Below are positions 8,013 to 26,999 of a stretch of 64,000 bases of DNA, one piece after another. The stretch comes from Pusillimonas sp. T2 (GTDB taxonomy: Bacteria > Pseudomonadota > Gammaproteobacteria > Burkholderiales > Burkholderiaceae_B): NCBI RefSeq assembly GCF_002236805.1, contig NZ_NIQA01000005.1, forward strand, positions 62,001 to 126,000. Direction: 5' to 3'. The position numbers and the translations under genes are program-made. The first letter of the stretch is position 1, and each line of letters begins with the position of its first letter. Below the pieces are notes generated by a model. The model was given only the letters and a program-made list of their open reading frames with translations, searched no databases and was not told the DNA's origin.

Positions 8013-8723
8013 ATGGTAACGGTGTATGTGGCGCCGGTACCCGCCCAGATAGCGCCCGAATGGCTGTTGCGACTTTCTGAAGCTGAACTGGCGCGGGCCG
8101 AACGGTTTGTGCGTTTGCCTGACCGCCTGTCGTATCTGGCGGCGCATATTTTGCTGCAGGTCGCGCTCGATGCTTATTGTGCCGAGCAGGCGCGCTGGCG
8201 TTATGCCACAGACCGATACGGCAAGCCTTATCTGGTCTCGCCTCGTCAAGACATTCACTTTAATCTTAGCCATACCGATGGATATGTCGCTGTCGCGCTG
8301 TCGCGGCGCGGCCCCGTGGGCGTCGACATTGAGTCGGATACCCGCGCGGGTGCGTTGCGGGAGATGGACGCGGCCTGGCTGTCGCCCGAAGAGATTTCGG
8401 TGCTGACCGCGCTGACGCCCGAGGCCCAGGATGCGCAACGGGTGGCATGGTGGGTGGCAAAAGAGGCCCTGATCAAAGCGGTCGGTCTTGGCCTGCGCAT
8501 TGCGTTGCCGACTGTTGTATTGGGCGGGAGCCCGATACAGCCGACGCGCTTGCCTGACGCTTTTGCCCAACCGCATGAAGCCTGGCAAGTCTATGTCAAA
8601 GCCGGTTTTGGCTACCGGATTGGTGTGGCCGCCTCGTTCGGGCTGAGCGGGACCCGGGCGGTAACGTGGCTGAGCACTGATCTACGCCCGGGCAGCCTGC
8701 CAATACCAATGTTTACCCCGTAG
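8013..8723 (+). CDS. Sfp-type 4'-phosphopantetheinyl transferase
   Basis: A 236-residue enzyme that attaches the phosphopantetheine arm of CoA to the serine of carrier domains. The family signatures are present in order: FNLSHTDGYVAVA (83-95), VGVDIES with the Mg-binding Asp105 and Glu107, and WWVAKEALIKAVGLG (146-160) with Lys150, Glu151 and Lys155. I chose the ATG at 8013, two bases after the thioesterase stop; the frame is open further upstream but only overlaps that gene. Its 3' end overlaps the end of the last megasynthase gene by 11 bases, tail to tail. It should activate the four PCP and two ACP domains of the cluster. Confidence 0.92.
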   Translation: MVTVYVAPVPAQIAPEWLLRLSEAELARAERFVRLPDRLSYLAAHILLQVALDAYCAEQARWRYATDRYGKPYLVSPRQDIHFNLSHTDGYVAVALSRRGPVGVDIESDTRAGALREMDAAWLSPEEISVLTALTPEAQDAQRVAWWVAKEALIKAVGLGLRIALPTVVLGGSPIQPTRLPDAFAQPHEAWQVYVKAGFGYRIGVAASFGLSGTRAVTWLSTDLRPGSLPIPMFTP

Positions 8724-11700
8724 CAGACTTTCCCGCTCTGGTCGCAATCACCTGGGTCAGTTCAGATACTGACGATGCAGCGAACAAATCCATCAGCGTT
8801 ACGTCGTGCCCGGTCGACTCACGAATCTTGCTGATCAGCTGCATAGCGAGTAACGAGTGCCCACCCAAATCGAAAAAGCTGTCCTGAAGTGAGCAGTCGG
8901 GCGCGCCCAGCACTTCCCGGAAAAACTGCAGCAGTGTTTGATCCAGGGACGTGTCGGCTGCTGCCGATGAGGTTGTTTTGATCGGGACCTGCTGTGTTTG
9001 GGCCGCAGTGGCTGCGTCAGGGTCAGTTAGGTCGTCGCGCAGCCAAGTACGGGTTTGCTTCATTAGCGCTGGAAGATCGTTGACAGCAATTGCGACGCGC
9101 GTAAGGCGGGTCTGGAGAACGCGTCGGAGCGCTGCCGGGCCTTCGTCAGCCCGTAAGCCGTGGTCCGGCGGTAAGGGCGGTAAACCCGCCCGACGACGGG
9201 CAGCCTCGGTCATGCCCGCACCTACCCAGTCATCCCAGTTAATGGTCACGACATGCCATGGCTGCCGAGCGGCCAAGGCGCTGGCCGCCCCATCTAAATA
9301 CGCGTTGGCCGCGCTGTAGGCTACCTGGCCGAACTTGGCGGCAGGTAAAAATGACCCCAGCGTTGAGCACAACACGACAAACTGCAGGGGTTGGTTGGCT
9401 AATGCGTGTTCTATACCGTGAAGACCGGCAATTTTTGGGGCCAGTACCGTATTGATCGATGTCTGGTCGCGTCGCGCCATGACGCCACCGTAGTCCGCGA
9501 CACCCGCGGCGTGAACTACCCCATGAATTGGGCCGGCGTGTTGCTGCCAGTTGTGCAGGGCCTGGGCAAAAGCCGTCTCATCGGCCAGGTCAACCGACAG
9601 ATGGCTGACCCGCGCGCCAAACTGCTCAAGCGAAGCGCGCAGGTCTTGCGGCAAACTGGGTTGCCGCGTGACCAACAGCAAATGAGGTTTATCGACCCGT
9701 CGGGCTATGTCTTTGGCAAAGGCTTGCCCCACGCCGCCGGTGGCTCCCGTAATCAACACGGTGGCATGCCGGGGCAGCGGCCATGTATCTCCTTTGGGAA
9801 CATCGACACGTGTTACCTGCTCAGTCCAGTATTTCCCCTGGCGTCGCGCAACGAACAGTCCCGCGCGCTCGGTTTGCAGCCAGGCATGGATGTCAGCCGC
9901 CATTGGCGTGTCGGTGGTCCTTGGCAGGTCCAGTCCGGCAAAACGGTGTTCGGGGAACTCGTGTGCCAATACCTGGAAAGCCGCGATGAGTGCCGCATGG
10001 GTCGGGTTGGCGATTTCCTCCATGCCCGTAGACGCGCCGGCATAGGTGATCAGGTCGATGTGCAGGGTAGCGGGGTGACGCTGACGAAGGGTGTCGCGCA
10101 CGCGCATCAGTATGTCGCTGATGCGTTGTTGGGCCTGCAGGGCATTGTCGTCTGGGCCTGGCGTCGCCAGTATCAGCAGATGTGTGCAGTCATCGCCTAC
10201 CGTGCCTGCAAGCCCGTCTGAGCTCATGGTGATGTTGACGTGGTAGTCCTTGGATCGCAGGTTGTCGGCCAGTATCTCGGCCGGGTTATCCGATTCGCAG
10301 TAAATCTGTATCGGGTCGGCGCGGACATTATCGGCGGCAGGCAAGCGGCAGAGCACCCATTGCGGTGCGTAAAACCAGTCGTCGGGGGCTGGCTTGGATT
10401 GCTTGGGCGTTGCCGACGCAGACGACGTAAGGCCCGTTTGGGGGGCGGGCCTGAAAGTTTGATGCGCCCAAGGATAAGGCGGCAGGGCAATGCGTCGGCC
10501 CGGCGCTGTATTGAAGGCCTTCCAGTCAATATCGATACCGGCCTCCCACAACTGCGCCGCACTCTGCAGATAGGCCGGCGGGTTAGGCTCGAAGGTGGTA
10601 GCTGTGGCGTTGGCCGGTGCGCTGTCCAGCGTGGGCAGAGTGACTAGCCCTTGTCCCCGCGCCAGCAGCGATAGCGCTTGCCCGGGGCCGGCTTCGATGG
10701 CCAGCGACGCGCCTTTGTCTTGTAACGTGCGTAGTCCGTCCATGAACTTTACTGGCGCCAGCATATGTTGTGCCCAATAGTCCGCAGAAACGGCCTGTTC
10801 AGGTGATATCCATGTGCCGGTCAGGTTGGACACAAATTTGCGGGTTGGACGGTTCAGTGTGCGCGTGCGCAAGAAGGCGCTTAGCCCTTCGGCGGCCGCC
10901 GTCATCGCGCGCGAATGGAATGCGTGGGAGGTGCGCAGGCGCTGAACGGCAATGCCTTGTGCCGAAAGCTGTTCTGCGACGGCGCTGACGATCTCGTGCG
11001 GGCCTGAAATTACGGCCTGTCGTGGGCCATTGATGGCCGCCAGATCGAGCATGGGGTGAAGGTTCAACACTTGGTTGACCGACGGCTCGTCCAGGGCAAC
11101 GGCCAACATTGCACCGCCCGGCATGGCTGCCATAAGGCGCGCTCGCTCGGCTACGCTTTCCAGGGCGTCGTCTACCGAAAACACGCCGGCCAGGCAGGCC
11201 GCAGTGTATTCCCCCAGTGAGTGGCCCAGCATGGCGTCTGTTTTGACACCGATGGACGACCACCACTGAGCGCATGCCAGACTGATTGCAAAAATAGCGG
11301 GTTGGGCAATCCGTGTGTCTTGCCATTGCTCGGGGGTGAGATGGCCGTTGTACAGGGCGTCTTTTAAAGACAGCGATAGCAGCGGCTGCAATCGGTCGGA
11401 CAAGTCTTCCAGGTGGTCACGAAAGCCTGCATGCTGATGGAACAAGGCGTGACCCATGCCTGGGTGCTGAGCGCCTTGCCCCGGCAGCAGTAGGGCGATC
11501 TTCGATGGCTTGCGCGTCGACGCTGTTGGTGTATCGACGCTTTCCAGCATCTGACGCAGTGCGGGACAAGCGTTGGACACAAAGGCTTTGCGTACTTTGA
11601 GTCTGGCGCGGCCGCGTTGCAGCGATGTAGCAACATCAGACACGCTTTCGTTCCGGTCGAGTGACGCCAGTCGTTTTGCCAGGTTGCGGGCAACTTGTGG

Positions 11701-14700
11701 AAGTTGTGTTGCCGTAGCGGCCGAGATCGGTACCAGTTGCCAGGCGGCTTGCGACGATGTCGGCCGGGGTGGCGCATCGGGGCCCTGTTCGAGAATGACA
11801 TGGGCATTGGTGCCGCCGATGCCGAACGCACTAATGCCGGCCCGTAGCGGGCGGCCTGGGGCAACGAGTTTGCGCCCTTCGCTGACAATATCGAACCAGC
11901 GATTCGGGCCGGGGTCGAGCTTAGGGTTTGGAGTTGCAGCGTGCAGGCTGGCTGGCATGAAACCGTGATGCAGGCTGAGCGCAGCCTTGATGAAACCGGC
12001 GATGCCGGCAGCGGCGTCGGCGTGGCCGATATTGCTTTTGACGGCCCCGATCAGCAAGGGAGCGTCGCGTTTGCCGTAAACCCGGCCCAGCGCGGTAATT
12101 TCAACGGGGTCGCCCAGTGCGGTACCCGTACCGTGTGCTTCGATAAGGTCGACATCGTTGCTGTTTAGCTTGGCCGCCGACAGTGCTGCCTGGATGGCCT
12201 TGACCTGACCATCGACGCCTGGCGCGGCGAAGCTCATCTTTCGGGCTCCGTCATTGCTGACCCCAGTGCCTTTGATCACCGCATAAATGCGATTGCCGTC
12301 GCGCTTGGCTTGTGAAAGTGGCTTAAGCAGCACTACGCCCATTCCTGCGCCGGGAACAGTGCCGGCAGCGTCAGCCGAGAAAGGTCGGCAATGGCCGTCG
12401 GGTGACAGAATCATGCCGGGCTCATATGTATAGCCTTGCTGCTCGGGGTAGGTGACAGCAACGCCGCCCGCGAGCGCCATGTCGCAGCGCCCACTGCGCA
12501 GGGCATCGACGGCCTGTGAGACTGCGATCAGCGAGGTCGAGCAGGCCGACTGAACCGTGACGGCGGGTCCGGTGAGGTCGAGCCGATAGGCGACCTGGGT
12601 GGCTAGAAAGTCTTTGTCGTTGGCGGTGATGGCATGAAAGCCCGCCGACCCCTCAAGGTTTTCCCCAGCTGGGGCCAGTACTTCTTTCAGCCATGTGTTA
12701 TGACCGCATCCGGCAAATACGCCCACATGACCACCGGGGACCTCGCCGGCGTCTTCGAAAGCGTTCCAAACCCCTTCCAGAAATAGTCTGTGCTGTGGAT
12801 CGAGCAACTGCGCGTCGCGTGGACCAATGCCGAAAAACTCGGCATCAAACTGGTCACTGCGGCTAATGATGCCCCGTCGCGGAACGTAATTTTCATGCGT
12901 CATCACTTGTGCCGGTACACCCGCGGCCGCCAGGCTGGCCGCGTCGAAGGTATGTATGCCTTCGCGTCCTTCGTACAGCATTTCCCAGAAGGCATCCACC
13001 GAATCGGCCCCGGGGAAGCGGCATGCAATGCCGATAACCGCAATGTCGTCGGTTTCGCCATTGGAGGCATGTGCGTCAATGACGGGCTGCTGCGCGGATA
13101 ACCACGTTGCCAGCCCATGAATGGTGGCGTGCTCGAACAGTACTTTTGTGGGTACGTTGACGTTGAAGGTGTCGCGCAAAATGGGCTGCATTTTGACGAG
13201 CAGCAGCGATTGTCCGCCCAGGTCGAAGAAGTTGCGGTGTCTGTCAATGCGGGCTTGGCCCAGCAGTTTGGACCATATGGGTTCAAGCGCCTGAGCCACG
13301 ACATCGATCAGATTGGCGGGCGTGCGGGTTGCCTGTGCCTGTGTATCGGCGCGTTCGGGGGCGGTTGTAACGTTGTCGTTGGCTGCGGGCAGGGCAGACC
13401 AGTCTATCTTGCCATTGGTGGTCAGCGGGATGTGGTCAATGATCTGGAACCGGGTGGGTACCAGGTGCCCTGGCAGGCGGTGACTCAAGCCTTGGCGTAA
13501 TGCCGCAAGGTCGATCAAGGCGCCCGTTGCAGGTAACACCCAGGCGCATAAAACAGCCTCGTCGGCGGCTGATGTAACTCCGACCAGCGCCTTGTCGATG
13601 GGAGCCAGGTGTTCGATGCTGCGTTCTATTTCGCCCGGTTCGACCCGGTAGCCCCGCACTTTTATTTGGCGATCGATACGCCCTATGAAGGTCAGAACGC
13701 CGTCGGCGTCAATGCTGACTTTATCGCCCGAATGATAGATTCGGGCGATGCCATCGGGCTGCCATGGGTCGAGGTGGAAACGTTCGGCTGTCAGGTCGGG
13801 ACGATTCAAGTATCCGGGGCCAACGCCCTCGCCGCCAATGACCAGTTCGCCTTCGCCGCCTGGCGGCACCAGTAAGCCGTCCAGGTCGACGACGTAGGCG
13901 CACACATGCGCGGCTGGCTGGCCGATCGGAACCGGGTCGCTGGTGCTTGATACCAGGTGCAAGGTGGCGCATACCGAGGTCTCGCTGGGGCCATAGCCAT
14001 TGAAAAAGCGCCGCCCGTCGGCCCATTTGGGGATCAGTGCAGCTGGGCAGGCCTCTCCTGCAACGATAATCGTCGTTAACGCGGGCAATGGCCGTTTGGG
14101 CAGGGCAATCAGTAAAGAGGGCGGCAGGGTGGCGATGGTAATGGCTTGGCGTGTCAGGTCGTCGAGCAGCTCTTCGCCAAAGCCGACGGCGTTGGGGTTC
14201 GGGATATACAGGGTGGCGCCGGCCCCCAGCGCCATGAAAATCTCCCAAATCGAAGCGTCGAACGCCAACGAGGCAAACTGCAGCACCCGATCGGCCGGTT
14301 GGGGGCCGATGTGATGTTGCTGGACTCGCAGCATGTTGGCCAGCCCCTGATGGCGGGTGATGGCGCCCTTGGGCTTTCCGGTCGAGCCCGAGGTGTAAAT
14401 CAGATAAGCAGGCCAATCGGGCGAAATGACAGCGGGTGAGACCTGTGCATTTAAAGCCGGCGTCTCAGGGGGCGGCAATGTGTCGAAAATGATCGGTTGG
14501 GTGCTGCGCCCGACGGAGCCTGCGTGGTCGGTCAGTCCGGACTCGGTGACTCGCCAGTTGGCTTGGCTGTCGTCAAGAATCATGGCGACCCGGTCGCTTG
14601 GGTAGCTGGCGTCGATGGGGATGGCCATGCCACCGGCTTTCATAATGGCCAAAAGGGCCACGACTGCACGGGCGCCACGGGGCAGATGCAGGGCAACCGT

Positions 14701-17700
14701 GTCTTTGGGGCGAATGCCTTGGGCCTGTAGTTCTGCGCACAGGGCATTGGTGGCGTGCCTTAATGCGGCATAAGACAATGTCCCGTCGTGTGCGTTTATG
14801 GCTGGGTGGTCGGGGATCACGTCGGCCCATTGGTCGACTTGTTCCGGTGCCATGGTGGCGGGCCGTTTCGTATCGGGGCCGTGGGTTACGGCCAGCCGGG
14901 AGGCAAGCGTCTCGGCATCGTAAAGCGATAGCGTGTTCAGACGCGCCTCGGGTTGTGTGACCATGCCACGCAACATTTGATGCCAGTGTTGAAGCATCGC
15001 CTGGCCCACACGATCGGTTAGACGTGAGGCGTCCCATGCCAGTGTCAGGCCAGCGTCGTTGCCTGTCGTCATGATGGCGGTGACGGCAAAATTGGTTTGC
15101 TCCAGCACGGCGCTGACCGACACATTAAGCTCACCAGCGACCAGATTGTCGGGACGAGGGTAATTCTGTACCAGCAACAGCGTATCGAACAAAGGGCTTG
15201 CAGACGTGCAGCCTGCCGATTGCAAGATGTCCTCAAGGCCGATGAATGCATGGTCTGCGCGGTCAAACGACTGTTGCCGCAAGGCGTCAAGCAGTGTCCG
15301 CAGCGTCATGTCGGGGTGCATGTCGGCCCAGACGGGGACCGTATTGATGGTCATGCCAACCAGGGCGTCTGCGTTCGGAGTTGCGGGTGGTCGGTGCGCG
15401 AATGTAATCCCGAACGTGACGGTGTTGCTGTACTGATAGCGGCGCAGCAGCATGGCCCACGAGGCTTGTATCAACACCCCCAACGGAACGCCGTGTTGTC
15501 GGCACATGGCGCCCAGCGCATCGCGCATGGCGGGGTCAAGAGTGACCTGGCTGTGCTGTTGTGCTTTGGCGGGCGCGCTGGTGCCGGTTGGCTGCCGGCC
15601 AATCAGGGTGGGTGTCGCGTCGGCCAATTTTTGGGCCCACCATTGGCGGGCGGCTGTTGCATCGAGCGCGTCCCAATGCCTGACGAAGTCGGCCCAGTCT
15701 GGTGCCTCGGGCAAGCTTGCGGCTTGCCCTGTTGACATGTGGCGGTACAGGGTCATCCACTCTTGCATCAATATCGATACTGACCAGCCGTCCACAATAA
15801 GGTGGTGGCAGCTCCAGATCCAGTCGTAGTGCTGCTCGTCACGCCGAATCAGGTGCATGCGCATGAGCGGCGGCTTATGCAGGTCAAAGCCTTTGCGTCT
15901 ATCCGCTTGTATCAAGGCGTCGAGATAGCTTTGCGCTGTCGCTGGTTCGATACTGCGCCAGTCGTAGTCATGCCAGGGCAGCTCGGCGCTGGCGGCAATA
16001 TGTTGGAACGGCTGTTCGCTCGCGTCGAAATCGAAACTACAGCGTAGTGCGCCATGTCGAGCCAGCAGTTCAGCCCAGGATTTCTTCAGCGTTTGGGTGT
16101 CCAGCGGGCCGGTTAAACGGAAGTGAATCTGGTCGAAATAGGTGTCGGCGTCGTGCAGGCTATGAAGCAAAATGGCATGTTGTAGCGGCGTTACCGGCAG
16201 CCGCGTCGCCGGATCGTCGGCATTTTCATCGTTGTCAGCAGGTTCGCGATAGCCGCAGGCATGTGCCAGCCGGGCAATGGCAACCGCGAGCGCATCCATA
16301 AGGGCCGCCGCCGCGGCGTCGCTGTCCGGCCCTGCCGCGTAATTGATGGCTAAGCGCAGTCGGCCCGCCACAACGCCGGCGTTCAGCTCTATGCGGTGAC
16401 TACGTGCCAGGTTGGCTGCAATCGTTGGTCCGGTGTCGGCGTCTACGGGTTGGAAGGCAGCCTGTGTCCAGCCATCGAGTACTCCGACGTAGTTAAGGAG
16501 CACATCGGCGGGCGGCAAGGCGGCTAGCGCTGCGGCCGCCGCCGGGTTGTCACCGTACCGCAGCAAGCCGTAACTCAGGCCGTCGTGCGGGCACTGTGCC
16601 AAGGCCGACTTCACCTGTGCTGCCATGAGGGCAGGGTCGGTTTGAGCAGGCAGCGTTAGCGGAATGACTGACGTAAACCAGCCTACGGTCTCTGTAATGT
16701 CGAGGTCATCGATGGGCATGCCCCGACCATTGCGCTCAAGATCGACTCGTAGCACGCGTCCATGTTGGCTGGCATGCGCCATGGCGAGCGTTGCAAGCAG
16801 GGCTTCGTCCATGCGCAAGCCCAGCGCTGCCGGTACTTTGCGCAACAGATGTTGCGTCAAGGCGGGTGGCAGTTCGTGTACATGACTGCGGGCGTCGGCT
16901 TCGATGCCGGGGCTGGCCGGCAGCGCCGGCGCCAGACGGTCGGGTGCGGGCGATAGCGAATTTACCCAGAAAGACAGGGCGCCCTGAACTTCGGGGCGTT
17001 GGCTGTAGGCCGCTAGTGCTGCTGCCCAGCGACGGTACGGTGTGCCATGGCGATGCAAGGCCGCCGGGTAGCCGTGTACCAGCGACTCGTAAGCGTTTTG
17101 CAGGTCGCGCAGCACAACTTGCCACGATAAGACATCAACGCACAGGTGATGCACCGTCAGCATGAGTTGGTGGTCAGTGGGGAATGCGACGGCGGCAACG
17201 TTCAAACCCGAAGCAGGGTCCAACCGGGTTTGAGCGTTCTCTAGCGCGTGTTTGCGTTGCTCTGCCCAGTCGGCATCCGGCATATTTGCCGGACGTGTCA
17301 GTACTTCAAAGTAAGGCGCGGGTCGATGCGTCGGGATGGTGTACTGTGCTGCTGGGCCCGGGGTCCCGATAACTTGCAGTCCAAACACTTCGTGACACTT
17401 GATCACTGCATCAAGGGCTGCTTGCAGCGCGTTCAAATCGACGGGGGTCGGCAGCGCAATAACAACGGCTTGATTAAAGTGTTGCCAGGTGCCGCGCATT
17501 TCGCCTTTGAACCACGCCAGTATTGGTGCGGCCCAAACGGGCCCGGTGGCATCGCCGCTCTCGGCCGTACGTGTTTGCGCCATCGCATTTTGGGCAATAG
17601 CGCGTACGGTCTGGTGTTCGAAAATGGTTTTCGCAGATAAGTCCAGGCCCGCGCGTCGGGCGCGTGAAATGACCTGAAGGCTGCTGATTGAGTCGCCGCC

Positions 17701-20603
17701 GAGATCGAAGAAATTATCGTCAGGCCCAATCGCGGTACGCTGTAGAACTTCGCCAAACAAGCGGGCTACCAGTCGTTCTTCGTGGCTATCCAAGGGGACG
17801 GAAGCATGGGTTTCGGGGGCCTGCGCGATCTGCACGGCCAAGGCTCGATAGTCGGTTTTGCCTTGGACGGTACGCGGTAGGGCGGCCAGTGAGAGGATCT
17901 GGTCGGGGATCAGCACGTCGGGCAGACGATTCTTCAGCAGGTCTTTCAAGCCGGAGGCGGAGCGGCCGCTGATGAACGCAAAAAGGCTGTTGCGTTGTCC
18001 GGTGCGATGCACAACGGCGGCCGCTTCGGTAATGCCATCAATTTGTAGCAGCGCGTTTTCCAGCGTGGCCGGTGCGACACGAATACCGCGGATCTTGACT
18101 TGCCGGTCGCGTCGACCCAAGCACCATAGATTGCCGTCCAGGCTCATGCGGCCCAGGTCACCGGTGCGCAGCGCGTTTAAGGGTGTCAGTTCGCCTTTGG
18201 TGTCCGGAAGGTGCATTAACGCTTTGCCGCGTACGCGGATCTCGCCCAGGCATAGCGGTGGTACGGGCTCATTGTCGGGCCCGACGATGTCTATTTCTAC
18301 ATTATGGATGGGTGCGCCCAGGGGCAGGGTCGACCAATCGGCCGGCACCTGGGTGACTTCAAAGAAACTTGCCGATACCGTCGTTTCAGTCAGGCCATAG
18401 CCGCAAAGCAGCGTGCAATGTGGCGCACGCGCCAGCCAGGTGCGGGCAGCCTCTGCCTGCACCGCTTCGCTGCCAGTGATCAGTAACCGCAAAGTGGGGG
18501 GCACGTGACCGCCGCCAACCAATAGTTCGTGAACCCAGGTGTGCCAGTAGGCCGCGGGCAGGTTGGCCACACTGATGGCTTGCGTTACTAAAGCTTGTGT
18601 AAAAGCCTCGAGATCGCGGGTATGCGTACGGCCCAGTTGTACTAGTGTGGCGCCGGTCAGCAGGCTGGGGACGACCTCTTCAATGAATACGTCAAACGAC
18701 GGAATGGCAAATTGCAGTACCCGATCTGCGTCACGCAGCCCGAACCGCTGGCTGATATCGAGCGCATGATTCAGCAGACTTTCGTGCGTGATGAAGACGG
18801 GCTTGGGTTGCCCGGTAGACCCCGAGGTAAAGCACACATAGGCTGCCTGATCAAGGGCGTTCTTTATCGGCAGTGTTTCAAGCGCAGGCGGGTTTGCGAG
18901 TGCCGTCGACAAAACTGACTCGATGCTGGCACAAGCCAGGGCGTCTGTATGGACTGCATCGAGGTCAGGGCTGTCGGAGCCGGTCAGGATCAGGTCGATA
19001 CTGACGTTGCGTACCCGCTCGGCGATGGCTTCAACAGGTCCAGTCGTCGGTAAAAATACAGCATGGGCGCCAATACGCCAGATGGCCAGCAGCGCCGGGG
19101 TCAGTTCTGTCAGGCGCGGGACACAGAGCCCGATGCCAGACCGATGTCCAAGCCCCCGGGCCGTTAGCGCGCGGGCGATGTCATGCGTGCGTGTCAGAAG
19201 GTCCGCGACCGATAGGCTCGTGGTCGCATCTTCAATTACGCAGCGATCAGCGGGTAGGGTGTGAAGGCTCCGATTGATCAGGGCGTCGACGGACTCGTTG
19301 GGCAGCGCTGTGACGGGACCTTGCCAACGAGCCACACGGATAGGTTCTGGCTGGGGTGTGCCAGCGGTCTGACAACATAAATCGACGTACTGCCGCAAAA
19401 ATTCGGCAATGGTTTCGGGCTCGAAAAGATCCGGGTCGTATTCCAGATGAGCGACATACGGAAACGCCGGGTCGGTCGAACGTTCGATGCTCAGGTTCAG
19501 GTCGACCTCGGGAGCGAGCGGTGTCGATGGCAGAACGGTAATGTCGATGCCCGGCAGTTTCGGGATATCGAGTGCCTGCGCCTGCAATACAAACATGGCC
19601 TGGAATAGCGGGTTGCGGTTCAGGTGCCGGCGCGGGTTGAGTGCGCTGACGATCTGGTCCAGCGAAACCGGCGGACGTGCCAGCGTGGTCAGCAGTGTGT
19701 GCTTGATGACGTTGACGCGGGCGGGCAGCGCGTCTTCCGGCTCGAACTGCAGTCGCAACGGCAGCGTTCGGACCATAAACCCCACCATGTCTTGCTCTTG
19801 ACTTGTCTGGCGCGTAGACACCGGGCAGCCAATGACGATGTCGGCGTCACCACTCCAGCGCTGTAACAGCTCGGCGTAGGTCGCCAGATACACCATAAAG
19901 GGAGTGACGCCCAGCGATCGGGCAACCTGGGTCAGGTCGGCGGATGCAGGGAGTGGCCGACTGATCATGGCACCTTGGGTGCCCCGCTCTGCTGGTCGTG
20001 GGTGATCTAGCGGCAGATTGATTTCGGCGGGTGCGTCTTCAAGTATTTTGCACCAGTCGGCCAAGGCCTGGGCATCGGGGGCAGTTGGGGCAGACTCGTG
20101 TAGCCGGTCGGCAAACTGTAGCGCTTTACCAATGGTCTGGCTTTGCAACGCGGCAAAACAGTCATTGATGACAATGGCCATCGATGTCCGGTCAGCAATG
20201 ATGTGATGAATTAAAAAGGTAAGTTGATTGTGCTTGCCCAGAGGTTGAAGCATGACCCGAAACAGTCGGTCGGTGGGTAAAGTCCGAGGCGTTTCTGCGG
20301 TACAGCGTTCCAGTGCGGGTAGCGTCGAGTTAAGTGTCAGCCACGGCGTGTTGTCTTCTTCGACCAGTTGCGCGGACAAAATACCGTGTTTATCGACAAC
20401 TGCGGCGACGGCACGGCTCAGGGCGTCGGTGTCAATCGGGCCACGCAATTCGAATGAGGCCTGCAGCACGAACCCTTGAGCGTTTTGGCTGAGCTTGTCC
20501 AGAAACCACAATCGCACTTGCTCTGGATTTAGCTTGAGTTTTGTTGTGGCTTGAGTGGCGGTAATGTGTTTCCCGGGCTGTGGGCCCTCGGGCAGCGACT
20601 GCA

Positions 20604-20607
<4 letters not shown>
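8713..20607 (-). CDS. Hybrid NRPS-PKS, C-A-PCP-E-C-A-PCP-KS-AT-KR-ACP
   Basis: A 3964-residue terminal megasynthase. C: HHIIADR at 134-140. A: TSGSTGQPK at 594-602, code read as D-V-E-N-I-G-G-V-S-K (unassigned; E may favour a basic residue). PCP: Ser973. E: HHLCVDVLSW at 1153 and TVGWFTS near 1307, so a D-residue. C: HHLIVDG at 1601. A: YTSGSTGKPKG at 2071, code D-A-W-T-I-A-G-V-C-K, close to the GrsA/TycA Phe code. PCP: Ser2467. KS: Cys2689, His2825, His2862. AT: GHSLGE with Ser3130 and HAFH at 3228, predicting malonyl-CoA. KR: GATGGVG at 3621, with Lys3725, Ser3748, Tyr3764 and Asn3768 all present. ACP: Ser3918. No DH, ER, thioesterase or reductase follows. It would add a D-residue, Phe and a reduced ketide, giving a gamma-amino-beta-hydroxy acid end. 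Its start overlaps the previous synthetase as ATGA. Confidence 0.95.

Positions 20608-26995
<6,388 letters not shown>

Positions 26996-26999
<4 letters not shown>

Noticed and set aside
7938-8588. 216-residue minus-strand frame opposite the PPTase
   Set aside because: The PPTase frame has all catalytic motifs; the reverse frame has none.
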